Part shown: positions 9,115 through 20,300 of the stretch, piece after piece
Position numbering within the stretch: position 1 is the stretch's first letter
Layout of the letters: each line of letters opens with the position of its first letter
Made by a program: the position numbers and the translations under genes
Assembly (NCBI GenBank): GCA_029262815.1
Contig: JAJCYS010000016.1
Coordinates: 1-64,000, forward strand
Length of the DNA: 64,000 bases
DNA from: Deltaproteobacteria bacterium
GTDB taxonomy: Bacteria; Bdellovibrionota; JAJCYS01
Reading direction: 5' to 3'
The notes under the pieces: generated by a model
The model's database searches: none
What the model saw: only the letters and a program-made list of their open reading frames with translations
What the model was told of the DNA's origin: nothing

Positions 9115-10191
9115 ATGAAGGCCATTATAGTGCTCTTACGCTGGATCGTGGGAACATTTCATAAGCTACTGAATTTATACCCTTCTCCTGAAGGCGCGCA
9201 CACTCTCTTTGTCCGATGTGCCACTTGGCCTATACTAAAACCGTCTCTCATATGGCTGTTTAAAAAATGCCAGACACCCAATCCATCACCTAAACCCATC
9301 CAGATTGAGGGCCTTTGCCTGGAACATCCCTTTGGGGTCGCCGCAGGGTTTGACAAGAACGGTGTACTCATTGAAATCTTAGACGCGTTGGGGTTTGGAT
9401 TTATTGAAGTAGGCACCGTTACACCCAACCCACAGATAGGGAACCCCAAACCTCGAATCCACAAATGGCGAAAGAAACAGATCATGATTAACGCAATGGG
9501 ATTTAACAATGATGGCATCCTAGCCATGAAAAAGCAGTTATCATCTTTGCCTAAACCGTTACTCAAGAAAATATTGGTCAGCATAAGCAAAAATAAAAAC
9601 TCACCTGCTTTATTGGCTGATTTTGGAATCGGATGCCGTGAGGTGTGGCATTTGTGTGGCGGCATCACCGTCAATCTCTCTTCACCAAATACTCAAGGGC
9701 TGCGTGGGTTTCAAAGCAGTGAGGAAATCAGTGCTATTAGCGATTGCTTTAAGAAACTTCAAGATGAGTTTGGGCCTACAGCGCTTTACACCGAACCTCG
9801 TACACCTGCTTTATTTTGCAAATTGTCACCCGATTTGTCCGACGATCAACTTAAAGCCTGTTTAGATGCTCTACGTGATTCCGCATTCTCTGGTGTTATT
9901 CTTACAAATACGACGATTGATTTAGGTGAATTCAAAACCACACATACGGGGGGCTTAAGTGGCCGTCCCCTAAAAGAAAAAGCTGATCGAATATTAAAAT
10001 TGGCAACTCAGCACACCCGTGGCACTTTGTTTACTATTGGCGTGGGTGGCATTTTATCTCAGCAAGATGCGTCAGATAAATTCTCTTCAGGTGCTCGAGC
10101 CATCCAACTATACTCAGGATTGATTTTCAAAGGCCCCGGATTATTGTGGCAACTCACAGATTCGGCGTTTGAAACTGAAAGGTGTTCATGA
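9115..10191 (+). CDS. pyrD: Dihydroorotate dehydrogenase (quinone)
   Basis: This is a class 2, membrane-associated flavoenzyme that oxidises dihydroorotate to orotate and passes electrons to quinone, the fourth step of pyrimidine synthesis. The 358-residue length and hydrophobic N-terminal helix region are typical of class 2. Family motifs seen are GVAAGFDKNG, GTVTPNPQIGNPKPR, MGFNNDG and VNLSSPNTQGLR, plus the phosphate-binding IGVGGILS near the C-terminus. It overlaps the next gene as ATGA. The other pyrimidine genes pyrB and carAB lie 5-10 kb downstream on the same strand. Confidence 0.94.
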   Translation: MKAIIVLLRWIVGTFHKLLNLYPSPEGAHTLFVRCATWPILKPSLIWLFKKCQTPNPSPKPIQIEGLCLEHPFGVAAGFDKNGVLIEILDALGFGFIEVGTVTPNPQIGNPKPRIHKWRKKQIMINAMGFNNDGILAMKKQLSSLPKPLLKKILVSISKNKNSPALLADFGIGCREVWHLCGGITVNLSSPNTQGLRGFQSSEEISAISDCFKKLQDEFGPTALYTEPRTPALFCKLSPDLSDDQLKACLDALRDSAFSGVILTNTTIDLGEFKTTHTGGLSGRPLKEKADRILKLATQHTRGTLFTIGVGGILSQQDASDKFSSGARAIQLYSGLIFKGPGLLWQLTDSAFETERCS

Positions 10192-11369
10192 GATTAAATT
10201 GGTTTTTGTTCAAAAAATTTATGCTTAACCGAAAAGGAAATCGGTACCTCTCTTTGATTTCTTTATTTGCCATCATCGGATTATCTTTGGGCGTATGTGC
10301 ACTCATCGTTGTGATGAGCGTCATGAAGGGATTTCAACACCAAATCAAGTCGAAGCTCAGAAACATTTCACCTGATTACCTTGTGACCTTAAATCAAAGG
10401 CCTTCGGCACTTGATTTACATCGATTTCGTGAGGCGTTGTCGCCAAAAGACCAGCTAATGCATACGCTTACGATGAAAGCGTTGCTCATTCATAAGCCAC
10501 TTGGGCAAACGGCTATGGACTTTCGAATCGTTGATGAGGCCTACTACAGCAAGCTTAGGCCATTTATGTCACCAAAAACACGAGACCCTTCAGTTGTCAT
10601 AGGCGCTGAAGCAGCTAGACGGCTCCTACTCGCCCCGGGTGATCAGGTTACATTTTTATTGCCTGGAGTATTCGAAGATCCGCTGAAACTGGTCCCCAAA
10701 AAAATCACACTTAGAATTGGCGCTATTATTCAGACAAAAGTGTATGCCGTCGATGAGCACAGTGTCTTCATTCCAAGCTCTGTTCTGCCGTTTAACACGC
10801 TGCCCAGTTATTTTGAACACGGACTCAATATATTTGGTAGCCCCCAAATATCTACACTTGATTCTTTCAAATCGCATCCTAAAGTAGTTTCGGTTCAAGC
10901 CTGGGAAGAACAAAACAAATTACTCTATTTCGCTTTATGGCTCGAAGCACTTGCGATGAATATTTGCTTAACGTTGATTATTCTTGTTGCACTCAGCAGC
11001 ATCATGTCGTTGTTGTACATTTTCTTTTCGGATCGAAAATTCGCACTTAGTATTTTGATGTGCCTTGGCTTATCGCCTTATCGGTTATTTAAACTATCCG
11101 CATCATTCGGGGCTATCATCGGCGTCATCGGCGTTGCTTTAGGCTTAGCTATGTCTGCTATACTTCTCACATTCCTCCACTACTCGAAAACTCCTTGGCT
11201 CCCAAACATTTATTACAATCGACAATTTCCTGTCCACATTGATCCAGTCTTTATTCTCATTGTTATCGTCGGAAGCTTCATTGCTTCATTGGGTGTCAGC
11301 GCATGGGTATCGAGAAGTATTTTAAAGGAACGTTTACTGGACCACCTGACGGATACCCCCGTGATTTAA
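10188..11369 (+). CDS. Lipoprotein-releasing system permease, LolC/LolE type
   Basis: This FtsX-type membrane protein of 393 residues resembles LolC/LolE, the inner-membrane part of the ABC system that releases outer-membrane lipoproteins to LolA. One N-terminal membrane segment with the MSVMKGFQ motif (about residues 20-55) is followed by a large periplasmic domain and three C-terminal membrane segments (about 250-390). I chose the ATG at 10188, which overlaps the pyrD stop as ATGA and has AAAGG upstream. No LolD ATPase gene is nearby, so the partner must be encoded elsewhere. One LolC/E-like gene may mean a homodimeric permease (LolF-type) or a second copy outside the window. Confidence 0.85.
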   Translation: MRLNWFLFKKFMLNRKGNRYLSLISLFAIIGLSLGVCALIVVMSVMKGFQHQIKSKLRNISPDYLVTLNQRPSALDLHRFREALSPKDQLMHTLTMKALLIHKPLGQTAMDFRIVDEAYYSKLRPFMSPKTRDPSVVIGAEAARRLLLAPGDQVTFLLPGVFEDPLKLVPKKITLRIGAIIQTKVYAVDEHSVFIPSSVLPFNTLPSYFEHGLNIFGSPQISTLDSFKSHPKVVSVQAWEEQNKLLYFALWLEALAMNICLTLIILVALSSIMSLLYIFFSDRKFALSILMCLGLSPYRLFKLSASFGAIIGVIGVALGLAMSAILLTFLHYSKTPWLPNIYYNRQFPVHIDPVFILIVIVGSFIASLGVSAWVSRSILKERLLDHLTDTPVI

Positions 11370-11373
11370 AGCC

Positions 11374-12099
11374 CTATACCAAAAACTGTTTCCAAAATAA
11401 GTTAGATAGTTTTTGGGCTTTAGTTTCAACCAAAAAACAACAACCCCCTTTTGTAAACACCTGCATTTGGACTGTTTGCGCCCGTGCCTGGTTCGACACC
11501 CCATGACTCCACCCATTTAAAATGTGTTTCTTCAAATTATATTCAAACCCCGAAAGCGTGAGGCACGCGGGTTGATGGCATAATGGATTTGAAAATACGC
11601 TGCAGTCAGTTGACTTGGAGAGCTGACACGTAAATCTATCTCGTATGAAAAATTGTTGATGAATTTTGCCCACTAGCCAAATGAGATCCCAATCATTTTT
11701 TTTTAAGAGGCGAAAGCAATCCATCACGTTTGAAAAATGATGGGTCTGCCGCCCTTCACTCATCCCAAATACAACCAATCGACGCCCCCGATTCTTTTGC
11801 TTTGAAGCCATTTCAAGCGCAGCGGATCCATCCGAAAAATCTTTCCTCTCAGAAAAAATCGTTTTTTGTTTGTCCGGCATCTGCTCTATTTTTTTTAAGA
11901 GCCGCCGAGGTAAAGAATCTAAGTCGCCCAAAAAATGAAGTTTGTCACAAGATGAGAGCCCCGAATCGGGTAGTACACTCAAACCTCCATCTACACAATA
12001 AACATTTTTTGCTTTTTTGATCAAAGCCATCAAAGGCATAGCTGAAGCCCATTTCAGATCTATGCAACTCCCAATTACAACATCAACCTCTTGCTTCAT
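11374..12099 (-). CDS. Thiamine pyrophosphokinase
   Basis: This enzyme transfers pyrophosphate from ATP to thiamine to make the cofactor thiamine diphosphate. With the start at 12099 the product is 241 residues. Family motifs are CVDGGLS (about residue 35-41), GDLDSL (58-63), KDFSDGSAAL (86-95), GMSEGRQTHHFSN and the C-terminal GFEYNLKKHIL...HGVSN pattern. AAGGGG lies just before the 12099 ATG; a second ATG at 12117 is possible. Reading further upstream would overlap the divergent lipoprotein gene. The intergenic space to that gene is under 40 bp, so the two probably share a divergent promoter. It runs convergent to the Lol permease. Confidence 0.82.
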   Translation of the reverse strand: MKQEVDVVIGSCIDLKWASAMPLMALIKKAKNVYCVDGGLSVLPDSGLSSCDKLHFLGDLDSLPRRLLKKIEQMPDKQKTIFSERKDFSDGSAALEMASKQKNRGRRLVVFGMSEGRQTHHFSNVMDCFRLLKKNDWDLIWLVGKIHQQFFIRDRFTCQLSKSTDCSVFSNPLCHQPACLTLSGFEYNLKKHILNGWSHGVSNQARAQTVQMQVFTKGGCCFLVETKAQKLSNLFWKQFLV

Positions 12100-12136
12100 C
12101 TGCCCCTTATCATACATAAATGATAAAATATATGTT

Positions 12137-12808
12137 ATGGCTAATGCATTTCGCACCCTACTCCTCTCACTTACATTTGCACTTTTTCTCACCGGTTGTA
12201 ATGCGCGAAACCTCCATTTTATAGGTGAAAACGGCCAATCCCCCCTTACGTACCGCACTTCACAATTGCCCGAATATGAACTTCGTTCAATTCTGGCACG
12301 GTACAATATAGACGTCATCATCAACTTGTGGGGATTACGAAAAAAGGATACCCATCGTTATCTCAAAGAAAAAGCCGTGGCCAAAGAACTTGGTATCGAA
12401 TACCACGATATGCAGTGGAGCTCATTTCGATACCCCTCCAAGGAGATTCTTCTGGCGTTCATCGAAGTGTTAAATCTCATCGTGGAACGCGACATGAATC
12501 TACTTATCCATTGCAAAGGCGGGATTGATCGAACGGGGTTAGGGTCTGCGATTATCAGACTCGTGATGTATAATGCATCGCTCAAAAACGCCATTACGAT
12601 GCTCGATCCAGAATATGGGTTTTCTTGCTTCAACAACTGTGAGCTCAAAGTCGTCATTCTTCCCTATGCAAACTTTGAAGCCATTCAAACGTTTGAAGAA
12701 TGGGTCAAAACAAACTATACCCCTGTATTACCTACGTTCGGATCCTACGAGCCTCCAGAATCCATTGATATTGCAGCAACAACATATATCAAATTATTTC
12801 AAAAGTGA
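12137..12808 (+). CDS. Tyrosine-phosphatase-like lipoprotein, copy 1
   Basis: The 223-residue product has a lipoprotein signal (lipobox LFLTGC, Cys about residue 21) and a Cys-based phosphatase domain. The active-site loop HCKGGIDRTG (about residues 125-134) keeps the HCx5R signature with Arg and the following Thr. A possible general-acid region lies in the preceding loop around YHDMQW. The fold is of the dual-specificity/PTP type found in small bacterial Tyr phosphatases. Because it is exported and lipid-anchored, it would act outside the cytoplasm on phosphoprotein, phosphoinositide or another phosphate ester. It is followed with a 4-bp overlap by a paralogue with the same layout. Confidence 0.78.
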   Translation: MANAFRTLLLSLTFALFLTGCNARNLHFIGENGQSPLTYRTSQLPEYELRSILARYNIDVIINLWGLRKKDTHRYLKEKAVAKELGIEYHDMQWSSFRYPSKEILLAFIEVLNLIVERDMNLLIHCKGGIDRTGLGSAIIRLVMYNASLKNAITMLDPEYGFSCFNNCELKVVILPYANFEAIQTFEEWVKTNYTPVLPTFGSYEPPESIDIAATTYIKLFQK

Positions 12809-13437
12809 GTACGAGAATGAGATGGGGAAGCACCCTCTTTGTTTCAATTCTATTGAGCAGTTGTAACCAAATCAATTTTCATCGTATTGGTGACCCCAAA
12901 GACACCCCAGCCGCATATCGCTCAGCCCAACTGAACCCCTATGATTTGCGATCTTATGTCACCCGCCACCGAATCGACACGATTGTCAATTTTTGGGGTT
13001 TTCAGACCGACCCCAAAATAGAATATATCCTTGAGAAACAGATAACTTACGAGCTAGGCATCGAGTATCACGAGTTTTTAATTCGAGCTCAAAGCCAATA
13101 CCCCAGCAAGAAAATCGTCTTAATATTGATTGATATTATTGAAACCGCAAAGCTGGAAAACCGAGTCATTTTGTTCCACTGCAGAGCAGGGTTTGATAGA
13201 TCGGGGTTCGGAGGTGCACTGGCCAAGCTGATTTTACATAACAAATCTGTCGTCAATGCCCTTACGATGCTCTCCCCAAATTATGGATATTCTTGTTTTG
13301 AGCGTTGCTTGTTTAAAGAATTTATCCAGGCATATCAACCGTTTGAACATCACTTAAGTCTCAAAGAGTGGGTCATGCAGCATTATTCACCTGAAGGGGG
13401 TGGCGTGGGTCAATACCAACCTCCCAGCATAAAATGA
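12805..13437 (+). CDS. Tyrosine-phosphatase-like lipoprotein, copy 2
   Basis: This paralogue of the preceding gene is 210 residues, with a lipoprotein signal (lipobox ILLSSC, Cys about residue 20) and the same phosphatase loop HCRAGFDRSG (about residues 125-134). The two copies align along their length, including FIG/RIGD near the N-terminus, the YPSK block, and the YGFSCF/YGYSCF block after the active site. The GTG at 12805 overlaps the upstream stop; an ATG at 12817 is an equally possible start and would still leave a complete signal peptide. Tandem duplication with divergence (roughly 40% identity by eye) is the simplest origin. Confidence 0.76.
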   Translation: MSTRMRWGSTLFVSILLSSCNQINFHRIGDPKDTPAAYRSAQLNPYDLRSYVTRHRIDTIVNFWGFQTDPKIEYILEKQITYELGIEYHEFLIRAQSQYPSKKIVLILIDIIETAKLENRVILFHCRAGFDRSGFGGALAKLILHNKSVVNALTMLSPNYGYSCFERCLFKEFIQAYQPFEHHLSLKEWVMQHYSPEGGGVGQYQPPSIK

Positions 13438-13489
13438 ACCACGCTTTGGCATTGCCTCTTACAGGTTGATTTTCGTATAGTAGGTAACC

Positions 13490-15301
13490 ATGTCTTCAGA
13501 CCAGTCTCATATTCGAAACTTCTCCATCATCGCTCATATTGATCACGGAAAGTCCACATTAGCTGATCGCCTCTTAGAACAAACCAAGGCAGTTTCACAT
13601 CGAGAAATGAAGGCCCAGCTCTTAGACTCAATGGACATTGAGCGTGAACGCGGCATTACGATCAAAGCCCAAACCGCTCGCATGCATTATAGTTTAGAGG
13701 GTCAATCTCATATCCTGAATCTCATCGACACGCCCGGACATGTTGATTTCACATATGAAGTTTCAAGGTCTTTGGCAGCGTGCCAAGGCGTCTTATTAAT
13801 CGTTGACGCTTCACAAGGCATCGAAGCTCAAACTATTTCTAATACTTATTTAGCCATCGAGCAGGGCTTAGAGATTATCCCTGTAATTAATAAAATTGAC
13901 TTGCCAGCCGCTGATCCGGATCGCGTCAAAAAAACGCTCGAAACAGATATCGGTCTCGATATTGAAAACACTATCTTGGTGAGTGCCAAAGAGGGAATCG
14001 GCGTCCCGGAATTATTACGGACCATTGTAAAACACATCCCTGCTCCGTCTGGCGAAACTCAGGCCCCTCTACAAGCACTCGTTTTTGATGCCTGGTTTGA
14101 TGTCTATCAAGGCGTCATTGCACTTGTCAACGTTGCACATGGCACATTGAACAAAGGAGATGCTGTCTACTTTGTACATTCCAAAACAAAGTATGAAGTA
14201 CTGAAATGTGGGTATCTGACACCCAAAATGGTTGAATCCAAAGGGTTGAAAACCGGAGAAGTGGGGTTTGTGATTTGTGGGATTAAGGATATCCACGATA
14301 TTACCGTAGGTGACACCCTCACCCATCTTCAGACTTCAAAGGTTAGCCCACTTCCCGGATTCAAAGAAATTCGGCCCGTCGTTTTTTCGGGTATTTTCCC
14401 AACAGAGGCAAGTGATTATAACAATCTCCGCCACGCCCTTGAAAAACTCACCCTAAACGACGCAGCCTTGAAGTTCGAACCTGAAAATTCAAATGCCCTG
14501 GGCCTTGGATTTCGCTTGGGATTTCTTGGGTTACTCCATATGGAAATTGTCCAAGAACGCCTAGAGCGAGAATACAACTTAAACCTCATCACAACGGCAC
14601 CATCCGTCATCTTTGAACTGGTCCTGAACTCAGGCAAAGAGTATCAGATAGAAAACCCATCTCAATTCCCGGATCCCCATGTGATCGAAGCTGTGCGAGA
14701 ACCCATCGTAAAAATGAGTATTTATACGCCAAGCGTTCATCTTGGCAACGTATTAACACTGTGTGAGGAAAAACGAGGAAGACAGCTTAAAATGGACTTT
14801 CTCAGCCAATCCAGAGTATTACTCGAATATGCTATGCCGTACTCCGAAATTATTTTAGATTTTCATGACAAACTTAAAAGTGGCTCCAAAGGCTATGCAA
14901 GTATGGATTACGAGCCTCAGGGGTATCAAGCCGGCGACATGGTGAAACTCGACATCTTACTCAATGCCGAAGTGGTTGATGCCCTATCTGTCATCGTCCA
15001 TCGAGAAAAAGCGACCGCGATGGGTAAAGCCCTTTGTAAGCGATTGAAAGACGTCCTATCTCGCCAAATGTTTGAAATTGCTATACAAGCTGCCATTGGA
15101 AAGAAAGTCATCTCTCGTGAAACCCTCGGTGCCATGCGAAAAGATGTGACTGCAAAGTGCTACGGGGGTGATATTTCTCGAAAAAGAAAGTTGCTTGAAA
15201 AACAAAAAAAGGGTAAGAAACGTATGAAGCGTGTCGGCAAAGTAGATATCCCCCAAGATGCCTTCTTAGCCGTTTTATCCTTGGGACGAGATGACAAATA
15301 A
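13490..15301 (+). CDS. lepA: Elongation factor 4 (back-translocating GTPase LepA)
   Basis: This ribosome-bound translational GTPase promotes back-translocation and helps 30S biogenesis. The 603-residue length is standard. G1 AHIDHGKST (about residues 15-23), G2 RGITIKAQ, G3 DTPGHVDF and G4 NKIDLP are intact. The family-specific C-terminal domain ([20 protein letters not shown] and [13 protein letters not shown], about 540-590) distinguishes it from EF-G. It heads a run with pyrB, carA, carB and greA; pyrB begins 11 bp inside its 3' end, so expression is coupled. Confidence 0.97.
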   Translation: MSSDQSHIRNFSIIAHIDHGKSTLADRLLEQTKAVSHREMKAQLLDSMDIERERGITIKAQTARMHYSLEGQSHILNLIDTPGHVDFTYEVSRSLAACQGVLLIVDASQGIEAQTISNTYLAIEQGLEIIPVINKIDLPAADPDRVKKTLETDIGLDIENTILVSAKEGIGVPELLRTIVKHIPAPSGETQAPLQALVFDAWFDVYQGVIALVNVAHGTLNKGDAVYFVHSKTKYEVLKCGYLTPKMVESKGLKTGEVGFVICGIKDIHDITVGDTLTHLQTSKVSPLPGFKEIRPVVFSGIFPTEASDYNNLRHALEKLTLNDAALKFEPENSNALGLGFRLGFLGLLHMEIVQERLEREYNLNLITTAPSVIFELVLNSGKEYQIENPSQFPDPHVIEAVREPIVKMSIYTPSVHLGNVLTLCEEKRGRQLKMDFLSQSRVLLEYAMPYSEIILDFHDKLKSGSKGYASMDYEPQGYQAGDMVKLDILLNAEVVDALSVIVHREKATAMGKALCKRLKDVLSRQMFEIAIQAAIGKKVISRETLGAMRKDVTAKCYGGDISRKRKLLEKQKKGKKRMKRVGKVDIPQDAFLAVLSLGRDDK

Positions 15302-16205
15302 GGTTATAACTCAATTAAACCAAGTCACCGATCTACCGCTACCGCTTTTCCCTTTTTTTAAACTCTGTCAATCGTTGAAAACAAAAGGCCCCCCCGAGCT
15401 ATGGCGTCCCTTTCTTAAAGACAAAACAGCAATCTTATACTTTGAAGAAGTAAGTACCCGCACACGCCTCTCATTTGAATTGGCTGCAAAAAAATTAGGT
15501 CTCACGGTACTAACCCTTGAAGGAGGTCAAAGTAGTCATGTTAAAGGAGAGTCCCTAAAAGACACCCTTGAAAACATGGCATGGCTTTCACCCGACGTGC
15601 TCGTCGTTAGAACAGCAGCACCCACACTCCCGAAAACTCAGGCTTCGATTCCAACCATCAACGCAGGCACAGGTGCTACAGCACACCCCACTCAAGCCTT
15701 GGCTGATTTATTGACATTATTTGAAGCGCACCACAACGCTTTACCACCACTCGCTATTGGGTATTGTGGAGACGTATCTCGTAGTCGGGTGTTCCAATCT
15801 CATATGCGGCTCAAGAAACTCTGGCCAGATCTCTCTGTTTCATTATGCGCACCCACACCCATAAAAAACATACCCAACTATGATGGCCCGTTCACTTATT
15901 TCTCATCTCGTCAGGCGATGGCCAAGAAAGCGAACGTAATCTACTCCATCAGACCTCAAAAAGAACGATCCCTAAATCCTGATTTTAAGGGGGATGCATT
16001 AACTGAGCCCACACAATTTTACAAAATTGAGCCTCAAGACCTAACTGATTCGACCTGGCTCATGAGTCCAGGTCCGATTAACTATGAAACAGATATGAAC
16101 CCAAGCTTGCTCACTCATCCCCGTTCGCTGATTCCCAGACAAGTAGAGAACGGTCTCTATGTGCGCATGGCCCTTTTGGCGTTAGCATTAGGAGTCCCTC
16201 AATGA
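15291..16205 (+). CDS. pyrB: Aspartate carbamoyltransferase catalytic subunit
   Basis: This enzyme condenses carbamoyl phosphate with aspartate, the committed step of pyrimidine synthesis. It is 304 residues, close to the family norm. The carbamoyl-phosphate-binding motif STRTRLSFE (about residues 55-63), [11 protein letters not shown] (about 128-138) and the C-terminal aspartate-binding loop around [11 protein letters not shown] are present. It starts 11 bp inside lepA and overlaps carA by 4 bp. No regulatory pyrI gene follows, so this is an unregulated or differently regulated form. Confidence 0.95.
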   Translation: MTNKVITQLNQVTDLPLPLFPFFKLCQSLKTKGPPELWRPFLKDKTAILYFEEVSTRTRLSFELAAKKLGLTVLTLEGGQSSHVKGESLKDTLENMAWLSPDVLVVRTAAPTLPKTQASIPTINAGTGATAHPTQALADLLTLFEAHHNALPPLAIGYCGDVSRSRVFQSHMRLKKLWPDLSVSLCAPTPIKNIPNYDGPFTYFSSRQAMAKKANVIYSIRPQKERSLNPDFKGDALTEPTQFYKIEPQDLTDSTWLMSPGPINYETDMNPSLLTHPRSLIPRQVENGLYVRMALLALALGVPQ

Positions 16206-17374
16206 GCATTCATGCCCCCTTGCAATATCACCCGGATGCCTTTCGCCCTCACATCCATAAAGCTTGGGTAGTGTTGCCGAATAATCTGAGATATCCGGCC
16301 TATGCCTTATGCAAACGCATGCCCCATACTTATTCAGGGGAGCTTGTCTTTAATACAAGTTTCGCTGGCTACACCGAAATCATCACAGACCCCAGCTACG
16401 CAGATCAATTGGTCCTATTCACCCATCCGCACGTAGGCAGTTATGGTATAGACCCCGCACATTTCCAATCCGGTGGGCCTCAATGCACTGCGGTACTTCT
16501 TAATCGGTTGGACTATGCTTCTGATGGCGCTTTTGCAAAATGGTTGCTTGAGGCTGACATTCCGATTTTATTTGGACTACCCACACGCGAATTGACTCAA
16601 CACATACGCCATCATGGCGCCATGCGGTGCCAAATCATCATCGATGCTGCTGCAACTGAATCACAAATTCAGAAAATCGAAGTTTCTAATACGCCCGCGA
16701 CGTTCTCAAATAAATTACTTGACCGTGTCTCGTGTTCTGAGCCCAGACGGTTTGGGAACAAAGGTCACACGAAGCTGGCTGTATATGATTTTGGAATTAA
16801 AAAAAACATTCTACATCTTTTGGAGCGTAGGGGATGTTACGGCACGTGCTATCCCTGGCACACATCCTTTGAAACAGTTATGTCTGATAACCCTGATGGT
16901 CTAGTCCTTTCAAACGGTCCCGGAGATCCAAGGGAATATACCCAAGCCGTCTTAGAGGTTGCCAAAGCGATCGGAAATATCCCTATTTTAGCTATTTGTT
17001 TGGGTCATCAACTCTTGTGTTTAGCCCTTGGAGGCCAAGTAACCAAGTTGAAGTTCGGACACAGAGGCGGTAATCACCCCGTCCAAGACCTTAGGCTCCG
17101 TCGAACCTATATTGCTGCTCACAATCATGGGTATGCCGTGCTGGAACCCTCTATAAATGGGCTCAACGGTGTTCAGACATGGTTTAAAAATCTAACAGAT
17201 CAAAGTTTGGCGGGCGTCATCAGCGAATCTCGCCATTTTCTCAGCGTACAGTTTCATCCAGAAGGGGCACCTGGACCTCATGATACCCACTATGTGTTTG
17301 ATGAATATCTCAAGCATTTAGCGACGTTCAAACACCTCAACCTATCACGTGCATTTCAGGAGGTTACACCATGA
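16202..17374 (+). CDS. carA: Carbamoyl-phosphate synthase small subunit
   Basis: This is the glutamine amidotransferase subunit that feeds ammonia to CarB. The 390-residue protein has the N-terminal CarA domain (GYTEIITDPSYADQ, about residues 54-67) and a class I amidotransferase domain with nucleophile Cys in LAICLGHQLL (about 263-272) and the His/Glu dyad in VQFHPEGAPGPHDT (about 350-363). It overlaps pyrB upstream and carB downstream by 4 bp each. Placement beside pyrB suggests the carbamoyl phosphate is made mainly for pyrimidines; arginine genes are not nearby. Confidence 0.96.
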   Translation: MSIHAPLQYHPDAFRPHIHKAWVVLPNNLRYPAYALCKRMPHTYSGELVFNTSFAGYTEIITDPSYADQLVLFTHPHVGSYGIDPAHFQSGGPQCTAVLLNRLDYASDGAFAKWLLEADIPILFGLPTRELTQHIRHHGAMRCQIIIDAAATESQIQKIEVSNTPATFSNKLLDRVSCSEPRRFGNKGHTKLAVYDFGIKKNILHLLERRGCYGTCYPWHTSFETVMSDNPDGLVLSNGPGDPREYTQAVLEVAKAIGNIPILAICLGHQLLCLALGGQVTKLKFGHRGGNHPVQDLRLRRTYIAAHNHGYAVLEPSINGLNGVQTWFKNLTDQSLAGVISESRHFLSVQFHPEGAPGPHDTHYVFDEYLKHLATFKHLNLSRAFQEVTP

Positions 17375-20300
17375 GAAATCCGCGACCTGGAGATACAATT
17401 TTTATCATAGGTGCAGGTCCGATAGTCATTGGACAAGCATGTGAGTTTGATTATTCAGGATGCCAAGCTTGTAAAGTTTTAAAAGAGAAAGGGTTTCGTA
17501 CCGTTCTCTTAAACTCAAACCCCGCCACGATCATGACTGATCCAGATATGGCAGATGCTGTTTACATCGAACCCATGACACCTGAAAGTTGTCTCAGTAT
17601 CATTGAAAAAGAGAAGCCCAATTTTCTTCTCCCTACGATGGGAGGTCAAACGGCACTTAACTTGACTCGGGCCTTACACAAGCAGGGCGGACTGAAAACA
17701 CTTCAAGTATTGGGTGCAACTATTGATGCTATCGAAACAGCCGAAAATCGTGAAGCATTTAAGAAACTTGTCGAACGCCTTGGGTACAACTGCCTCAGAA
17801 GCGTCTACGTTAAACATCTGGATGATGCGCTTAAAGCACTGACTCATCTTTCATTCCCATTGATTCTGAGATCTAGCTTTACGTTAGGTGGACAAGGAGG
17901 CATCGTTGTTCACACGCCCGAGGCTTATTTGCTTGAAATCAAAAATGCCCTCGATCTCAGCCCGGTGGGCGAGGCGCTTGTCGAACAGAGTTGTGTCGGG
18001 TGGAAAGAAATTGAACTCGAAGTGATGAAAGATGGCCACGGCAACAGCCTTGTGGTGTGTGGTATTGAGAACTTGGATCCTATGGGCGTTCACACGGGAG
18101 ATTCCATTACCGTCGCACCTCTTCAAACGGTTAGTGACGGCGAATACCAAATAATGCGCTCACAGGCCTTAGACATTATGGATGGTCTTGGGATTCAAAC
18201 AGGTGGAGCCAACATACAGTTTTGCCAAGATCCTAAAACAAAATCGTTTTATGTTATTGAGGTCAATCCCAGAGTTTCTCGGTCATCGGCATTGGCTTCA
18301 AAAGCGACCGGATTCCCCATCGCCAAAATTGCTGCACTTGTTGCGATTGGCGAATCACTGGATGCTATTCAAAATGACATCACACGGGAAACGCCAGCCA
18401 GTTTCGAACCCGCATTAGACTATGTGGTTGTAAAGCTGCCCAAATTCAATTTTGAAAAATTCCCCAGCGAATCTTCAGAGCTCGGCATATCTATGAAAGC
18501 CATCGGGGAAACAATGGCTGTGGGCAGAACATTCGAAGAGTCTTTAATGAAGGGGCTACGTTCTCTTACGCAGAGCAATGATCCGATTCAACTCTTTGAA
18601 GAAAAATATAAAATGACTGCAAAAAACTTGGACGAGGAAGCATTGCGAGGCATGTTGGGCAAACCTTCTGCTGATCGTTTGCTCTACGTTTGGTTTGCTT
18701 TCGAAAAAGGATTTACTGTAGATGCCGTTCACAATTTGACGCATATCTCGCCTTGGTTTTTAGAAAAAATTCAGCATCTTTCTTCCTTAAGAAAATCGTT
18801 GAAAGAAGATCCTACGAACAACGATCGACATACGGCACATCATCATGGGTTTCATCAATTCGACCCAGATGAAGGGCTTACCCCCTATACCTTTTCGACA
18901 ATTGACACGTGTGCTGCAGAGTTTGTGTCATATACCCCTTACGGGTATGCATCCGCTTCTGCATCAAAGGATGAATTACCCAAAGGGGATGTCCCTTGGG
19001 TCGCCATTATTGGCAGTGGACCCAACCAAATTGGGCAGGGGCTTGAGTTTGATAGCATGTGTGTCCACGCCATTCAGGGTGTCAAATCAAAAGGGTTTCG
19101 CACACTGATGATCAATAACAATCCTGAAACTGTGAGCACGGATTATGATTGTTCAGATGCATTGGTGTTTGAACCTATTGCACCCAAAGATATCGTTCAT
19201 ACCTTAAAAAGTTTTACGCCTCTTAAAGGCGTTGTCCTGATGATGGGCGGACAAAGTGCTATCAATGTTGCCAAAGCTATCCAAGAGGCTGATATTCCAA
19301 TCCTCGGCGCTAGTCAGGATCGTATTGATCTATGTGAGGATCGAGATCGCTTTCGTCAGTTTCTTTCAGAATGTCGATTAAAATCACCTGAAGGGTGCAC
19401 GTTAAATACATTGGACGATCTGAAGCAGGTAGCTGATACCTTAAATTTCCCGATGATTGTCCGACCGTCTTTCATTATTGGTGGTAGTGACATTCATATA
19501 CTTGCCAACCCAAAAGAGCTTCAGAATTTTGCCCAACAACTCGAGACACAACGGACTGCCCCTTTCCCAATGGTGGCAGAACATTTTTTATCTCATGCTT
19601 TAGAATATGACTGCGATGTCATTTGTGATCACGAAGGCAATATTGTGATTGCTGGCATTATTGAACATGTCGAGCAAGCTGGCATTCATAGTGGCGATTC
19701 TACCGGAATTTTTCCGCCGTACTACACGGACCCTTCACTCATTGAGCGTATAGAGCAAGCAGCTTACACGATCACTCGCACCTTACAGGTGAATGGGCTG
19801 TTGAATATTCAATTTGCCATTCAAGATGATGAGTTGTATGTCATTGAGGTGAATCCGAGGGGATCCCGTACGGTTCCATTTTTATCAAAATCAACTGGGC
19901 TCCCGATTGCACGGATTGCGACTCAAGTCGCACTTGGTGAGACCCTTGCTGATCACTTTCCCTTAATGGATGGCATATACAGTTTGAACAAGGCTTATAT
20001 TCCTTTTTACAGTGTTAAAAAACCTGTGTTCCCGTTTGATCGCTTCAAAGGCGCAGATGTCATCTTAGGTCCTCAAATGAAATCAACGGGCGAGGCCATG
20101 GGTATTTCAAGAAATTTCTATACAGCTTACAAAAAAGCATTGATCGCCTCAGGCCAGTCTATCCCGGCCCCTGGGTCTACCTTTTTTATTACGTTGTGTG
20201 ATGAGGACAAACACTTGCTCGCAAAGATGATTCGCCCGCTTATTGAAAAAGGCTATCACCTAGTTACGACGGAAGGCACACATGCAGCGCTTCAAAAGCT

